This document shows, piece by piece, positions 40,241 through 48,779 of a stretch of 64,000 bases of DNA; the stretch's first letter is position 1; each line of letters opens with the position of its first letter. The stretch lies in assembly GCF_014204495.1 (NCBI RefSeq), contig NZ_JACHLN010000001.1, positions 1,116,001 through 1,180,000 on the forward strand, read 5' to 3'. Position numbers and translations under genes: made by a program. The notes under the pieces were generated by a model, which saw only the letters and a list, made by a program, of their open reading frames with translations, did not search any database and was not told where the DNA came from. Source of the stretch: Sphingomonas kyeonggiensis (GTDB lineage: Bacteria > Pseudomonadota > Alphaproteobacteria > Sphingomonadales > Sphingomonadaceae).

Positions 40241-40313
40241 CCCGCGCTCCCTTCGCCGCGCCTCCTCCCACAACCCACTGGACACTGCAATATCAGGAAC
40301 ATAGAAGGAACAA

Positions 40314-41567
40314 ATGTCGCAGCTCGATCTCCGCGGAAAGCTCGCCATCCTCGCCGATGCCGCCAAATATGATGCGAGCTGCGCGTCCTCCGGCACGACC
40401 AAACGCAACGCGGCGAGCGGCCCCAAGGGCGGGCTCGGCTCGACCGAGGGGATGGGCATCTGCCACGCCTATGCCCCGGACGGTCGCTGCATCTCGCTGC
40501 TCAAGATCCTGCTGACCAACAGCTGCATCTTCGACTGCCATTATTGCATCAACCGCAAGAGCTCGAACGTCCGCCGCGCCCGCTTCACGCCCGAGGAAGT
40601 CGTCGATCTCACGCTCAATTTCTACCGGCGCAACTATATCGAGGGGCTGTTCCTCTCCTCGGGGATCATCCGCTCGTCCGACTATACGATGGAGCAGATC
40701 GTCCGCGTCGCACGGCTGCTGCGCGAGGAATATGATTTCCGCGGCTATATCCATTTGAAGACCATCCCCGATGCCGATGCCGAGCTGGTCCGGCAGGCAG
40801 GTCTTTATGCCGATCGCGTCTCGATCAATGTCGAGCTGCCGACGGTGGCGGGGCTCACGCGCCTGGCTCCCGAGAAATCGGCGCCGCGCATCGAAGGCGC
40901 GATGCGCGATGTCCGCGCCGCGATCGACGACACGGCGGATGCCGGCAAGCGCTACAAGTCGGCGCCCAAATTTGCCCCTGCCGGCCAGTCGACCCAGATG
41001 ATCGTCGGCGCCGATGCCGCTACCGATGGCGACATCATCACCCGCGCCGCCGGGCTCTATGATCGCTTCCAGCTGCGCCGCGTCTATTATTCGGCGTTCA
41101 GCCCGATCCCCGATGCCAGCGCGGTCCTGCCGCTCCAGCGCCCGCCCTTGATGCGTGAGCATCGGCTCTACCAGTCCGACTGGCTGATGCGCTTCTACGA
41201 CTATCAGCCCAGGGAAGTCGCGGCGGCGGCCGACCCCGCCACCGGCATGCTCCCGCTCGACATCGATCCCAAGCTCGCCTGGGCGCTCAAGTTCCGCGAG
41301 TCCTTCCCGGTCGACGTCAACCGCGCCCCGCGCGAACTGCTGCTGCGCGTCCCCGGCCTCGGGGTGAAGGCTGTCGATGCGATCCTCTCCGCTCGCCGCA
41401 TGCGCCGCCTCCAGCTCGCCGATGTCGCGCGGCTCACTGCCTCGATCGCCAAGGTCCGTCCCTTCCTGGTCGCTGCCGACTGGCGCCCGGTCGCCTTGTC
41501 CGATCGTGCCGACCTGCGCAGCCTCGTTGCGCCGAAACGCGAGCAGTTAGAACTATTTGCGGCCTGA
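40314..41567 (+). CDS. Putative DNA modification/repair radical SAM protein (UDG-linked family)
   Basis: 417-aa radical SAM enzyme of the family normally encoded next to a DUF4130-UdgX protein (TIGR03916 type). The iron-sulfur motif is C71-x3-C75-x2-C78 (CIFDCHYC). The C-terminal helix-hairpin-helix ELLLRVPGLGVKAVDAILSARRMRRL suggests DNA binding. Its substrate is unknown. The usual partner udgX lies 2.9 kb downstream on the same strand, separated by three genes. Confidence 0.88.
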   Translation: MSQLDLRGKLAILADAAKYDASCASSGTTKRNAASGPKGGLGSTEGMGICHAYAPDGRCISLLKILLTNSCIFDCHYCINRKSSNVRRARFTPEEVVDLTLNFYRRNYIEGLFLSSGIIRSSDYTMEQIVRVARLLREEYDFRGYIHLKTIPDADAELVRQAGLYADRVSINVELPTVAGLTRLAPEKSAPRIEGAMRDVRAAIDDTADAGKRYKSAPKFAPAGQSTQMIVGADAATDGDIITRAAGLYDRFQLRRVYYSAFSPIPDASAVLPLQRPPLMREHRLYQSDWLMRFYDYQPREVAAAADPATGMLPLDIDPKLAWALKFRESFPVDVNRAPRELLLRVPGLGVKAVDAILSARRMRRLQLADVARLTASIAKVRPFLVAADWRPVALSDRADLRSLVAPKREQLELFAA

Positions 41568-41602
41568 TCGGTTCTGACTCTCCGACCAAGGGAGAGAGTA
41601 GA

Positions 41603-42085
41603 ATGGCCGATGCCCGCATCTTCGCCGACCTGATTGCCGACCATGACCGCCAGCGCGACCTGCTCGAGCGCGTGGGGGAGACCTCGGGCGACAGCAAGGA
41701 TCGTCGCGAATTGTTCGAGCAGCTCCGCCTCGAGCTGCAGGCCCATGCCGCCGCCGAGGAAGAGGCGCTCTACGCGACGATGCTCGCCGATCCCGAGCTG
41801 CGCGAGGATGCCCGGCATTCGGTGTCGGAGCACAAGGAAGTCGACGATTATCTCGGCGAACTGATGGACACCGACATGTCCTCGCCCGGCTGGCTGGTGA
41901 AGTTCAAGGAGATGCGCCACCGCTATCTCCACCATATCGACGAGGAAGAGGAAGAGATGTTCCCCACCGCCGCGAAGCACCTGACCGCGGCGCAGGAGGA
42001 ACAGCTCGGCAAGCTCTTCGAGAAGCGCAAGCCCCGCGAACTCGAGCGCGCCGAAGCCAGTCCCCCGGGCGATGAACGCGATTAA
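41603..42085 (+). CDS. Hemerythrin HHE domain protein
   Basis: 160-aa four-helix protein. Iron ligands of the HHE type are visible: ADHDRQRDLLERV, QAHAAAEEEALYATML, SEHKEVDDYLGEL and RYLHHIDEEEEEMFP. Such domains bind O2, NO or protect iron-sulfur clusters. It lies 35 bases after the radical SAM gene, so a protective or cofactor role for that iron-sulfur enzyme is conceivable but inferred. Acidic C-terminal tail. Confidence 0.88.
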   Translation: MADARIFADLIADHDRQRDLLERVGETSGDSKDRRELFEQLRLELQAHAAAEEEALYATMLADPELREDARHSVSEHKEVDDYLGELMDTDMSSPGWLVKFKEMRHRYLHHIDEEEEEMFPTAAKHLTAAQEEQLGKLFEKRKPRELERAEASPPGDERD

Positions 42086-42145
42086 CTGACAGGACTGTCA
42101 ATTCAGGGTCGAAGGCGTATCATCCCCAAAAAGAGGGAGAGAGGG

Positions 42146-43333
42146 ATGCTTCGACTCTGCGCATTTGCGGCAATGCTTGCCGCGACTCCGGCCCTGGCGA
42201 AGGACATCATCGTCGAGGCCGGCCCCAACGCCCAGGAACGGCTTCAGTCCGCCCTGCTCGATGCCAGGCCCGGCGACACCGTCCGCATCGGCGCCGGCCG
42301 TTTCGAGCTGACCGACGGCCTCAGCCTCGACGTCAACGGCGTGACGGTGCGCGGCGCCGGGCAGCTCAGGACGGTGCTCAGCTTCAAGGGGCAGCTCGGG
42401 GCGGGCGAGGGGCTGCTCGTCACCTCGGACGACGTCGTGCTGCGCGACTTCGCGGTCGAGGATTCGAAGGGCGACGGCATCAAGTCCAAGGGCGCCGACC
42501 GGATCGTCTACAAGAACATCCGCGTCGAATGGACCGGCGGGCCCAAGGCGACCAACGGCGCGTACGGCGTCTATCCGGTCGAGAGCGGCGATGTGCTGAT
42601 CGACGGTGTGACGGTCATGGGCGCTTCGGATGCAGGCATCTATGTCGGCCAGTCCAACCGCATCATCGTCCGCAATTCGGTCGCCAAATACAATGTCGCC
42701 GGCATCGAGATCGAGAATAGCGGCTTTGCGGAGGTCACCAACAACCTCGCCACCCACAATACCGGTGGCATCCTGGTGTTCGACCTGCCCGCCTTGCCCA
42801 ATCGCGGCGCCGGCTGGATCACCGTCAGCGGCAACAGGGTGATCGACAACGACACCCCCAATTTCGCCCCGCCCGGCAACATCGTCGCCACCGTGCCCAC
42901 CGGTACCGGCGTGCTGGTGATGGCCGAGAACGACGTCACCGTGACCGCCAACGATCTCAGTGGCAACGGTACCGCCAACATCATGGTCGTCGCCTATCGC
43001 AAGCCGTTCGAGGACAAGGGCTATGATCCCTATCCCCGCAACATCCGCCTCTCCGGCAACAAGCATGGCCGCGCCGGCTTCGCGCCCGCCATGCCCGGCG
43101 GCGCGCTGCTGGCGAAGATGCTGGGCGGCACGCTCCCGCCGGTCTTCTGGGACGGCACCGGCGGCGACCAGGTCCACCTTACCGGCGATGACGGCCCGGT
43201 GCTCACCCTCGCCCTGGCCCTTGGCGCCCCGCTCGACACCGCCAAGCCGCAGCTGATCAAGCTCGACAACCCGATCCCGCCGCCCTGGCAGACCTTCAAG
43301 CTGCCGGCATCGATGGAGGCCGCCGCCAAATGA
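42146..43333 (+). CDS. Parallel beta-helix repeat protein
   Basis: 395-aa exported protein: signal peptide MLRLCAFAAMLAATPALA, then repeated right-handed beta-helix rungs (GVTVMGASDAGIYVGQSNRIIVRNSVAKYNVAGIEIENS, FAEVTNNLATHNTGGILVFDLP, NDVTVTANDLSGNGTANIMVV). It resembles the TIGR03805 family, which I recall as paired with the CxxCH protein encoded next. The four-base ATGA overlap with that gene supports a functional pair. Enzymatic role unknown; beta-helix proteins often bind or cut polysaccharides. Confidence 0.82.
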   Translation: MLRLCAFAAMLAATPALAKDIIVEAGPNAQERLQSALLDARPGDTVRIGAGRFELTDGLSLDVNGVTVRGAGQLRTVLSFKGQLGAGEGLLVTSDDVVLRDFAVEDSKGDGIKSKGADRIVYKNIRVEWTGGPKATNGAYGVYPVESGDVLIDGVTVMGASDAGIYVGQSNRIIVRNSVAKYNVAGIEIENSGFAEVTNNLATHNTGGILVFDLPALPNRGAGWITVSGNRVIDNDTPNFAPPGNIVATVPTGTGVLVMAENDVTVTANDLSGNGTANIMVVAYRKPFEDKGYDPYPRNIRLSGNKHGRAGFAPAMPGGALLAKMLGGTLPPVFWDGTGGDQVHLTGDDGPVLTLALALGAPLDTAKPQLIKLDNPIPPPWQTFKLPASMEAAAK

Positions 43334-44349
43334 AGGCGCTGCTCGGCGCGGCCGCCTTGTTCGCCGCCGCGCTGCTCGGCCGTCCAACGGGCGTGAACGA
43401 CGCCGCGATCACGGCCGAAGGCTGGCCCGCGCACCTCTCCGACTACGCCTTCTTCACCGATCTCAAGGCCCGCGCCCCGGCCCCGCGGCTGGTCCGCTAC
43501 ACCCTCGAAACCCCGCTCTTCTCCGACTATGCCGAGAAGGAGCGCTACCTCTATCTGCCCGAGGGCAGCCGGGCGAAATACGATCCCGACAAGCCGCTCG
43601 ACCTCCCCGTCGGCGCCGCGCTGATCAAGACCTTCGGCTACCGCACCAACGGCGTGTTCAAGCCGCTCGAGACCCGTGTCCTGCTCCACCGCGCCACGGG
43701 CTGGACCCCGATCCCCTATGTCTGGAACGCCGAGGGCACCGACGCCGATGTCAGGCGCGCCGGCACGCGCATCCCCGTCACCTTCGCCGACCCCTCAGGC
43801 GAGCCGCACAGCATCTCCTACGCCGTCCCCAACCAGAACCAGTGCAAGGACTGCCACGGCCTCGCCGGCCAGGTCGTCCCGATCGGGATCAAGGCGCGCT
43901 ATCTCAACCATGGCGGGCAGCTCGAACAATTGCTTGCCGCCGGCATGCTCGACCGGCTCCCCGCCGATGCCCCGAGAGTCGCGCGCTGGGACGACACCGC
44001 CGCGCCGCTCGACCAGCGCGCGCGTGCCTGGCTCGAGATCAACTGCGCCCATTGCCACAACCCCCAGGGCGCGGCGTCCAACTCCGGCCTGTTCCTCGAT
44101 CTCGGTCGCGCCGATCCCGAGCAGCGCGGCCTGTTCAAGCGCCCCACCGCCGCGGGCCGGGGGGCAGGCACCCGCGATTTCGACATCGTCCCCGGCGATC
44201 CGGAAGCCTCGATCCTGCTCTACCGCATGCAATCGACCGATCCCGGCATCGCCATGCCCGAGCTCGGCCGCGCGACGGTCCACAAGGAAGGCGTCGCGCT
44301 GGTCCGCCAGTGGATCGAATCGATGCCGAAATCGCCGCCGGCGCGTTAA
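43330..44349 (+). CDS. HNE_0200/SO_0930-type protein with two haem c motifs
   Basis: 339-aa exported protein. Two CxxCH haem-binding motifs are present: C172-K-D-C-H176 (NQCKDCHG) and C239-A-H-C-H243 (INCAHCHN). Other landmarks are LFSDYAEKERYLYLPEG and WTPIPYVWN. The layout fits the TIGR03806 family, which is co-encoded with a beta-helix protein. The haem motifs point to periplasmic redox activity. Its start overlaps the beta-helix gene; it ends 12 bases before a perfect inverted repeat. Confidence 0.83.
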   Translation: MKALLGAAALFAAALLGRPTGVNDAAITAEGWPAHLSDYAFFTDLKARAPAPRLVRYTLETPLFSDYAEKERYLYLPEGSRAKYDPDKPLDLPVGAALIKTFGYRTNGVFKPLETRVLLHRATGWTPIPYVWNAEGTDADVRRAGTRIPVTFADPSGEPHSISYAVPNQNQCKDCHGLAGQVVPIGIKARYLNHGGQLEQLLAAGMLDRLPADAPRVARWDDTAAPLDQRARAWLEINCAHCHNPQGAASNSGLFLDLGRADPEQRGLFKRPTAAGRGAGTRDFDIVPGDPEASILLYRMQSTDPGIAMPELGRATVHKEGVALVRQWIESMPKSPPAR

Positions 44350-44360
44350 ACCGCCTTCAT

Positions 44361-44442
44361 CGTCATCCCCGCGCAGGCGGGGATCCAGAGCCAAGGGCGA
44401 CACCGCTTGTGACCCTGGATCCCCGCCTGCGCGGGGATGACG
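44361..44442. repeat. Perfect 27-bp inverted repeat
   Basis: Arms 44361-44387 and 44416-44442 are complementary at 27 of 27 positions, with a 28-base spacer. One arm reads CGTCATCCCCGCGCAGG and the following GCGGGGATCCA. It could fold into a long hairpin just before udgX; half of it is also present at 17731-17757. Confidence 0.9.
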
Positions 44443-44458
44443 GGTTTGGAGGATGGCG

Positions 44459-45853
44459 TTGCGCGTAGTTACCCTGGCGGCGGAAGATGATTTCGAAGGC
44501 TGGCGCGATGCCGCGCGCGGGCTGGCACAGGCCGGCGTCCCCGCATCCGAGATCCTCTGGCAGGTCGGCGAAACCCCGGTCGACCTGTTCGCCGACGAAG
44601 CCGTGCTGCCCCCGGCCGCCTCGCGTGCCCTCAAGGTTCCGCGCGCGTTCCTCGACCTCGCCCAGTCGGCGATCCTCCATTCGGACCCCGAGCGCTTCGC
44701 CCTGCTCTACGCGCTGCTCGCCGGCGATCCGCACCGCGTCGCCGACCCGGCCGACCCGCTCGTCCGCAGGCTCGAGGGCATGGCGCGCGAAGTCCGCCGC
44801 GACATCCACAAGATGCGCGCCTTCGTCCGCTTCCGCGAAGTCCAGGACGCGCAGCCCTTCCCCGGCACCGGCGAGCCCAACACGCGCTTCATCGCCTGGT
44901 TCGAGCCGACCCATCACATCGTCCGCGCCAATGCCCGCTTCTTCGTCGATCGCTTCACCTCGATGCGCTGGTCGATCCTCACGCCCGAGCTCTCGCTGCA
45001 CTGGGACACCGAGACCCTCACCGAAGGCCCCGGCGCGACCAAGGCCGATGCTCCGGGCGAGGACCCGGTCGAGGATATCTGGAAGACCTATTACGCTTCG
45101 ATCTTCAATCCGGCTCGCCTCAAGACCGGCGCGATGCTCAAGGAGATGCCGCGCAAATATTGGAAAAACATGCCGGAGACCGCGTTGGTCCGGGAGCTGG
45201 TCGCCACCGCGCGCCAGCGGGAGACGGCAATGGTGGCAACCCAGCCCAGACCCGGCGGCAATATCGAGGGCGCCTGGGAGGCCCTGCGCGAGGAAGCCGC
45301 GCATTGCACCCGTTGCGACCTCTACAAGCACGCCACCCAGACCGTCTTCGGCGAAGGCCCGGTCGATGCGCGGATGATGATCGTCGGCGAGCAGCCCGGC
45401 GACCAGGAGGATTTGGCCGGCCACCCGTTCGTCGGCCCGGCCGGCGAAGTCTTCGACCGGGCAATGGTCGAGGCCGGGATCGACCGAGCAGGTGTCTACG
45501 TCACCAATGCGGTCAAGCACTTCAAGTTCGAGCCGCGCGGCAAGCGCCGCATCCATTCGAAACCCGATGCCGGCGAGATCCAGGCCTGCCGCTGGTGGTA
45601 TGAGCAGGAGCGCCTGCTGGTGAAACCCGAACTCACGATCGCGCTCGGCGCCAGCGCCGCCCGCCAGATGCTCGGCAAGACGGTGACGATCGCCGCGACC
45701 CGGGGGCGGGCGCTCGACCTGCCCGATGGCGGTCGCGGCTGGGTGACGGTCCACCCGAGCTATCTCCTGCGCCTGCCCGACCGCGCGAAGGCGGAGGACG
45801 CGTTCGCCGCGTTCGTGGAGGACCTGAAGGGCGCGGAGAAGCTGCTGGCCTAA
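44459..45853 (+). CDS. udgX: UdgX uracil-DNA-binding protein fused to DUF4130
   Basis: 464 aa from TTG 44459. The N-terminal half is DUF4130 (RAFLDLAQSAILHSDPERFALLYALL ... RRDIHKMRAFVRFREV, WFEPTHHIVRANARFFVDRF). The C-terminal half is a family 4-like uracil-DNA glycosylase: CTRCDLYKHATQTVFGEGP cluster Cys, GEQPGDQEDLAGHPFVGPAG, and KRRIH (His366), the loop whose His forms a covalent bond with uracil-DNA in Mycobacterium UdgX. GGAGG abuts ATG 44453 but is six bases before TTG 44459, which decides the start. Likely DNA repair or damage tagging. Confidence 0.92.
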   Translation: MRVVTLAAEDDFEGWRDAARGLAQAGVPASEILWQVGETPVDLFADEAVLPPAASRALKVPRAFLDLAQSAILHSDPERFALLYALLAGDPHRVADPADPLVRRLEGMAREVRRDIHKMRAFVRFREVQDAQPFPGTGEPNTRFIAWFEPTHHIVRANARFFVDRFTSMRWSILTPELSLHWDTETLTEGPGATKADAPGEDPVEDIWKTYYASIFNPARLKTGAMLKEMPRKYWKNMPETALVRELVATARQRETAMVATQPRPGGNIEGAWEALREEAAHCTRCDLYKHATQTVFGEGPVDARMMIVGEQPGDQEDLAGHPFVGPAGEVFDRAMVEAGIDRAGVYVTNAVKHFKFEPRGKRRIHSKPDAGEIQACRWWYEQERLLVKPELTIALGASAARQMLGKTVTIAATRGRALDLPDGGRGWVTVHPSYLLRLPDRAKAEDAFAAFVEDLKGAEKLLA

Positions 45854-45854
45854 A

Positions 45855-45992
45855 AATCCTCTCCCGGAGGGAGAGGAGGACCGCGACGCGCAGCGTCGTG
45901 GTGGAGAGGGAACGCCGCAGGCGATATCGCTCGTGGCAGGCCCCCTCCACCAGCTTCGCTGGTCCCCCTCCCCCTCCGGGGGAGGATTTCTT
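45855..45992. repeat. Long imperfect inverted repeat between convergent genes
   Basis: Both ends carry AATCCTC followed by YCCCGGAGGG in opposite orientation, and inner palindromes (GCGACGC..GCGTCGT, CCAGC..GCTGG) are present. It fills the gap between udgX and the DJ-1 family gene. It resembles the other REP-like intergenic elements of the window and may terminate both genes. Confidence 0.6.
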
Positions 45993-46681
45993 CAGAACCC
46001 CAGCCGCTCCGCGATCCCCTTCACCGTCTCCGCCCGTCCCGGCGCGAACTTCTCCGCCATTGCCCGGTAGCGCGCCACCGTCTCCGCCCCGGCCCGTTCC
46101 GGCGATCCGGAATCGAATGGTGGCGCCGGATCATATTCCAGGCTCAGCTGCACGAACCGCGCATGGTCCTCGCCCCGGATCGCCGCGGTCAGCGCCAGCG
46201 CGAAGTCGATCCCCGCGGTCACCCCGCCGCCGCTCACCCGGTTGCGATCGAACACCACCCGCTCGGCCACCGGCTCGGCGCCGAACCAGGCGAGCTGCTC
46301 GCGCGATCCCCAATGGCAGGCCGATCGATATCCGCGCAGCAGCCCCGCCGCGCCGAGCAGCAGCGATCCGGTGCACACGCTGGTCACCCAGGTCGCTTCC
46401 GCCGCCACCTGCCGCAACCAGTCCAAGGTATCGGCATCCTCCATCGCCGCCACCGTGCCGAACCCGCCCGGCACGCACAGGATGTCGGCGCGCGGCACCT
46501 CGGCGAAGGTCGCGGTCGGATGCAGGTCGAACAGCGCATCGGTGCGCACCGGATCGCGGGTCTTCGCCACCAGGTCGAGCGTCACATTCCCCATGCGCGA
46601 CAGCACCTGCGCGGGGCCGGTCAGGTCGAGCTGGGTCACGTCGGGGAACAGCAGGAAAGCGATATGCAGCGGTTCGGGCAT
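45992..46681 (-). CDS. DJ-1/PfpI family protein (isonitrile hydratase-like)
   Basis: 229 aa. The class I amidotransferase-like fold with nucleophile elbow TSVCTGSLLLGAAGLL (Cys) and the upstream acidic residue in FLLFPDVTQLDLTGPAQVLSRM is typical of InhA/isonitrile hydratase and AraC-associated DJ-1 proteins. CHWGSREQLAWFG and DRNRVSGGGVTAGIDFAL are family landmarks. ATG 46681 is favoured (GGAGGA six bases upstream); ATG 46684 is next to it. True substrate unknown. Divergent from the efflux operon regulator. Confidence 0.88.
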   Translation of the reverse strand: MPEPLHIAFLLFPDVTQLDLTGPAQVLSRMGNVTLDLVAKTRDPVRTDALFDLHPTATFAEVPRADILCVPGGFGTVAAMEDADTLDWLRQVAAEATWVTSVCTGSLLLGAAGLLRGYRSACHWGSREQLAWFGAEPVAERVVFDRNRVSGGGVTAGIDFALALTAAIRGEDHARFVQLSLEYDPAPPFDSGSPERAGAETVARYRAMAEKFAPGRAETVKGIAERLGF

Positions 46682-46830
46682 CATTGTCCTCCAGCAGGGA
46701 AGGTGCCCAGGCGAACGGCGTCCACCCCCGCGCTTCCCGATGGTGCTCCATCTCGTATCGCCAGTCACGCGAGGCCAGGGGAACCTACGCCGGTGATACG
46801 CGTCTGTCACGCATGGTATCCCGGAGCGGA

Positions 46831-46927
46831 TCCCCGGCGAAGGCCGGGGCCCAGTTTCGGCGAAGTGGGTGAGGCGGGTCGAACCTCTCGACCGACATTG
46901 CAACTGGACCCCGGCCTTCGCCGGGGA
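46831..46927. repeat. Inverted repeat of the TCCCCGGCGAA family
   Basis: Arms 46831-46855 and 46903-46927 pair at 24 of 25 positions, spacer 47 bases. Same family as 16877-16951. It occupies the 329-base gap between the DJ-1 gene and the TetR regulator, upstream of the regulator's promoter. Confidence 0.8.
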
Positions 46928-46956
46928 ACAGGGCGGGCCTCGCGAAACCAAACCCC

Positions 46957-47000
46957 TTGCTTCAAACCTGCGCATCCAATATTAGTTCGTTCGAACGAAC
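46957..47000 (+). promoter_or_regulatory. Promoter and operator of the TetR-controlled efflux operon
   Basis: TTGCTT (46957-46962) and TATTAG (46980-46985) are 17 bases apart. The perfect 16-bp palindrome GTTCGTTCGAACGAAC (46985-47000) begins at the last base of the -10, over the expected transcription start and 14 bases before ATG 47014. This is the arrangement of a TetR-type repressor acting on its own operon. Confidence 0.75.
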
Positions 47001-47013
47001 AAGATTCGGTGCG

Positions 47014-47637
47014 ATGACCAGCCAGATCCTGATCGACACGGCAATCGAGCAATTCGGCCGCCACGGCTTCGAAGGGGCGAGCACGCGCGAGATCGCCCGC
47101 GCCTCGGGCACGGCGATGTCGTCGATCACCTATCATTTCGGCGGCAAGCAGGGCCTCTATCTCGCCGCCGCCGATCACATCGCCGCCAGTGTGAAGACCA
47201 TCCAGGGACCGGCGCTCGAAGCTGCCCGCGCCGTCGCCGAGAAGGGCAGCCGCGAGGAAGCGATCGAGGCGCTGCTTGCCGTGCTCGACGGCTTCGCATT
47301 GATGATGCTCAGCCCGCAGACCGAAGCCTGGGCGCTGTTCATCACCCGCGAGCAGCAGAACCCCACCGAAGCATTCGACCGGCTCTATACCGGGGTGATG
47401 CAGGGCGTGGTCGAGACCTTCGTCGTCACCCTCAAGCGCGTCCGCACCGATCTCGGCGAGCGCGAGGTGCTGGCGATGGGGATCCTCCTGTTCGGCCAGT
47501 CGCTGGTGCTGCGGGTCGCCCGTGCCGCCGTCACCCGCATCCTTTCGGTCGAGACGATCGACGAGCCCACCCAGAAACTGCTCCGCGCCCGCCTGCGCGC
47601 CAACGCCCTCTGCATCCTGTCGGAGAATCCCGCATGA
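47014..47637 (+). CDS. cecR: TetR-family regulator, CecR-like
   Basis: 207 aa. N-terminal helix-turn-helix ILIDTAIEQFGRHGFEGASTREIARASGTAMSSITYHFGGKQGLYLAAADHIA is classic TetR, and the C-terminal ligand domain (VLDGFALMMLSPQTEAWALFITREQQNPTEAFDRLYTG) matches the CerR/CecR (YbiH) group. In E. coli CecR controls ybhGFSR, the same gene set found downstream here. Perfect palindrome upstream. Its stop overlaps the next start (ATGA). Confidence 0.88.
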   Translation: MTSQILIDTAIEQFGRHGFEGASTREIARASGTAMSSITYHFGGKQGLYLAAADHIAASVKTIQGPALEAARAVAEKGSREEAIEALLAVLDGFALMMLSPQTEAWALFITREQQNPTEAFDRLYTGVMQGVVETFVVTLKRVRTDLGEREVLAMGILLFGQSLVLRVARAAVTRILSVETIDEPTQKLLRARLRANALCILSENPA

Positions 47638-48641
47638 ACCGCCGCCGCATCGCGATCCTCGTCGTCATCGTCGTGCTGGTGATCGCCGCGATCGCCACCA
47701 GCGGCTTCGGCCTGTTCCGCGCGAAGGATGACGGCGCGCTCAAGTTGAACGGCAATGTCGATATCCGCGAAGTCGATCTGGGCTTCCGGGTGAACGGCCG
47801 GATCTCGGGCATCACGGTGGAGGAGGGGGCCAAGGTCAGGCAGGGCCAGCTGCTCGCCACGCTCGATGCCGCCATGCTCGACAGCCGCATCGCCCAGGCC
47901 GATGCGAAAGTCTCCCAGGCCGAGGCCCAGCTGGCCAAGCTGCGCAACGGCAACCGCGCCCAGGATATCGCCCAGGCCCGTGCCCGGGTCGCCGCCGCCG
48001 CCGCGGTCGGCCAGGATGCCGATCGCGACTATGCCCGCCGCCAGCCCCTGGTCGAGCCCGGCGCGATCAGCCGCGACCTCTGGGAGCAGACCGTCGCCAC
48101 CCGCGACAAGGCCCGCGCCGATCTCGCCCAGGCCCAGCAGGCGCTGTCGCTGATGAACGCCGGCAGCCGCAAGGAGGACGTGGCTGCCGCCGCAGCCGAT
48201 GTCCGCGCGGCGACCGCCGCCCGCCAGAGCGCCGCCACCGATCTCGGCGACGCGCGCCTGCTCGCCTCCACCGACGGCACCGTCGTCACCCGCGCCCGCG
48301 AGCCCGGCGCCATCGTCCAGCCCGGCGAGACGGTGCTGACCCTGGCGATCATGCGACCGCTGCGGGTGCGCGCCTATGTCGCGGAGAGCGATCTGTCGCG
48401 GATCAGCCCGGGGATGCAGGTGGTGGTCACCGCCGACGGCAACCCCAGGCGCTACAAGGGCACGATCGGCTATATCTCCCCCCGCGCCGAGTTCACGCCC
48501 AAGACGGTCGAGACCGAGAACCTCCGCACCGATCTCGTCTACCAGCTCCGCATCATCGTCGACGATCCCGACGACGGCCTGCGCCAGGGCCAGCCGGTCA
48601 GCGTCTCCGTCCCCGGCGCCCGCCCGAAGCACAAGGGCTGA
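47634..48641 (+). CDS. ybhG: HlyD/YbhG-family membrane fusion protein
   Basis: 335-aa periplasmic adaptor anchored by one N-terminal helix (IAILVVIVVLVIAAIATSGFGLF). Lipoyl/biotinyl halves (LNGNVDIREVDLGFRVNGRISGITVEEGAKVRQGQLLATLD; ASTDGTVVTRAREPGAIVQPGETVLTL) flank a coiled-coil hairpin (about 80-190), then a beta-barrel part. It links the ABC transporter to the outer-membrane factor. Its start overlaps the regulator. Confidence 0.93.
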   Translation: MNRRRIAILVVIVVLVIAAIATSGFGLFRAKDDGALKLNGNVDIREVDLGFRVNGRISGITVEEGAKVRQGQLLATLDAAMLDSRIAQADAKVSQAEAQLAKLRNGNRAQDIAQARARVAAAAAVGQDADRDYARRQPLVEPGAISRDLWEQTVATRDKARADLAQAQQALSLMNAGSRKEDVAAAAADVRAATAARQSAATDLGDARLLASTDGTVVTRAREPGAIVQPGETVLTLAIMRPLRVRAYVAESDLSRISPGMQVVVTADGNPRRYKGTIGYISPRAEFTPKTVETENLRTDLVYQLRIIVDDPDDGLRQGQPVSVSVPGARPKHKG

Positions 48642-48669
48642 GGGGGTGGCGTCGCTGCCCCCTCTTCTT

Positions 48670-48757
48670 CGTCATGCTGAACTCGTTTCAGCATCCAACG
48701 CTCCCCCGGCGATATCGCTTGAGGCGCGTTGGACCCTGAAACAAGTTCAGGGTGACG
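48670..48757. repeat. Imperfect inverted repeat of another REP-like family
   Basis: Arms 48670-48701 and 48726-48757 pair with a few mismatches (CGTCATGCTGAACTCG against its complement). It lies inside the efflux operon between ybhG and ybhF. It may form an intra-operon hairpin that tunes expression. Confidence 0.7.
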
Positions 48758-48779
48758 CGGGAACTTGGCTGAGGGCGAA

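Noticed and set aside
46831..46927. Inverted repeat read as insertion-sequence ends
   Set aside because: Only a 47-base spacer with no gene lies between the arms and no target duplication is visible; it fits a REP-like element better.
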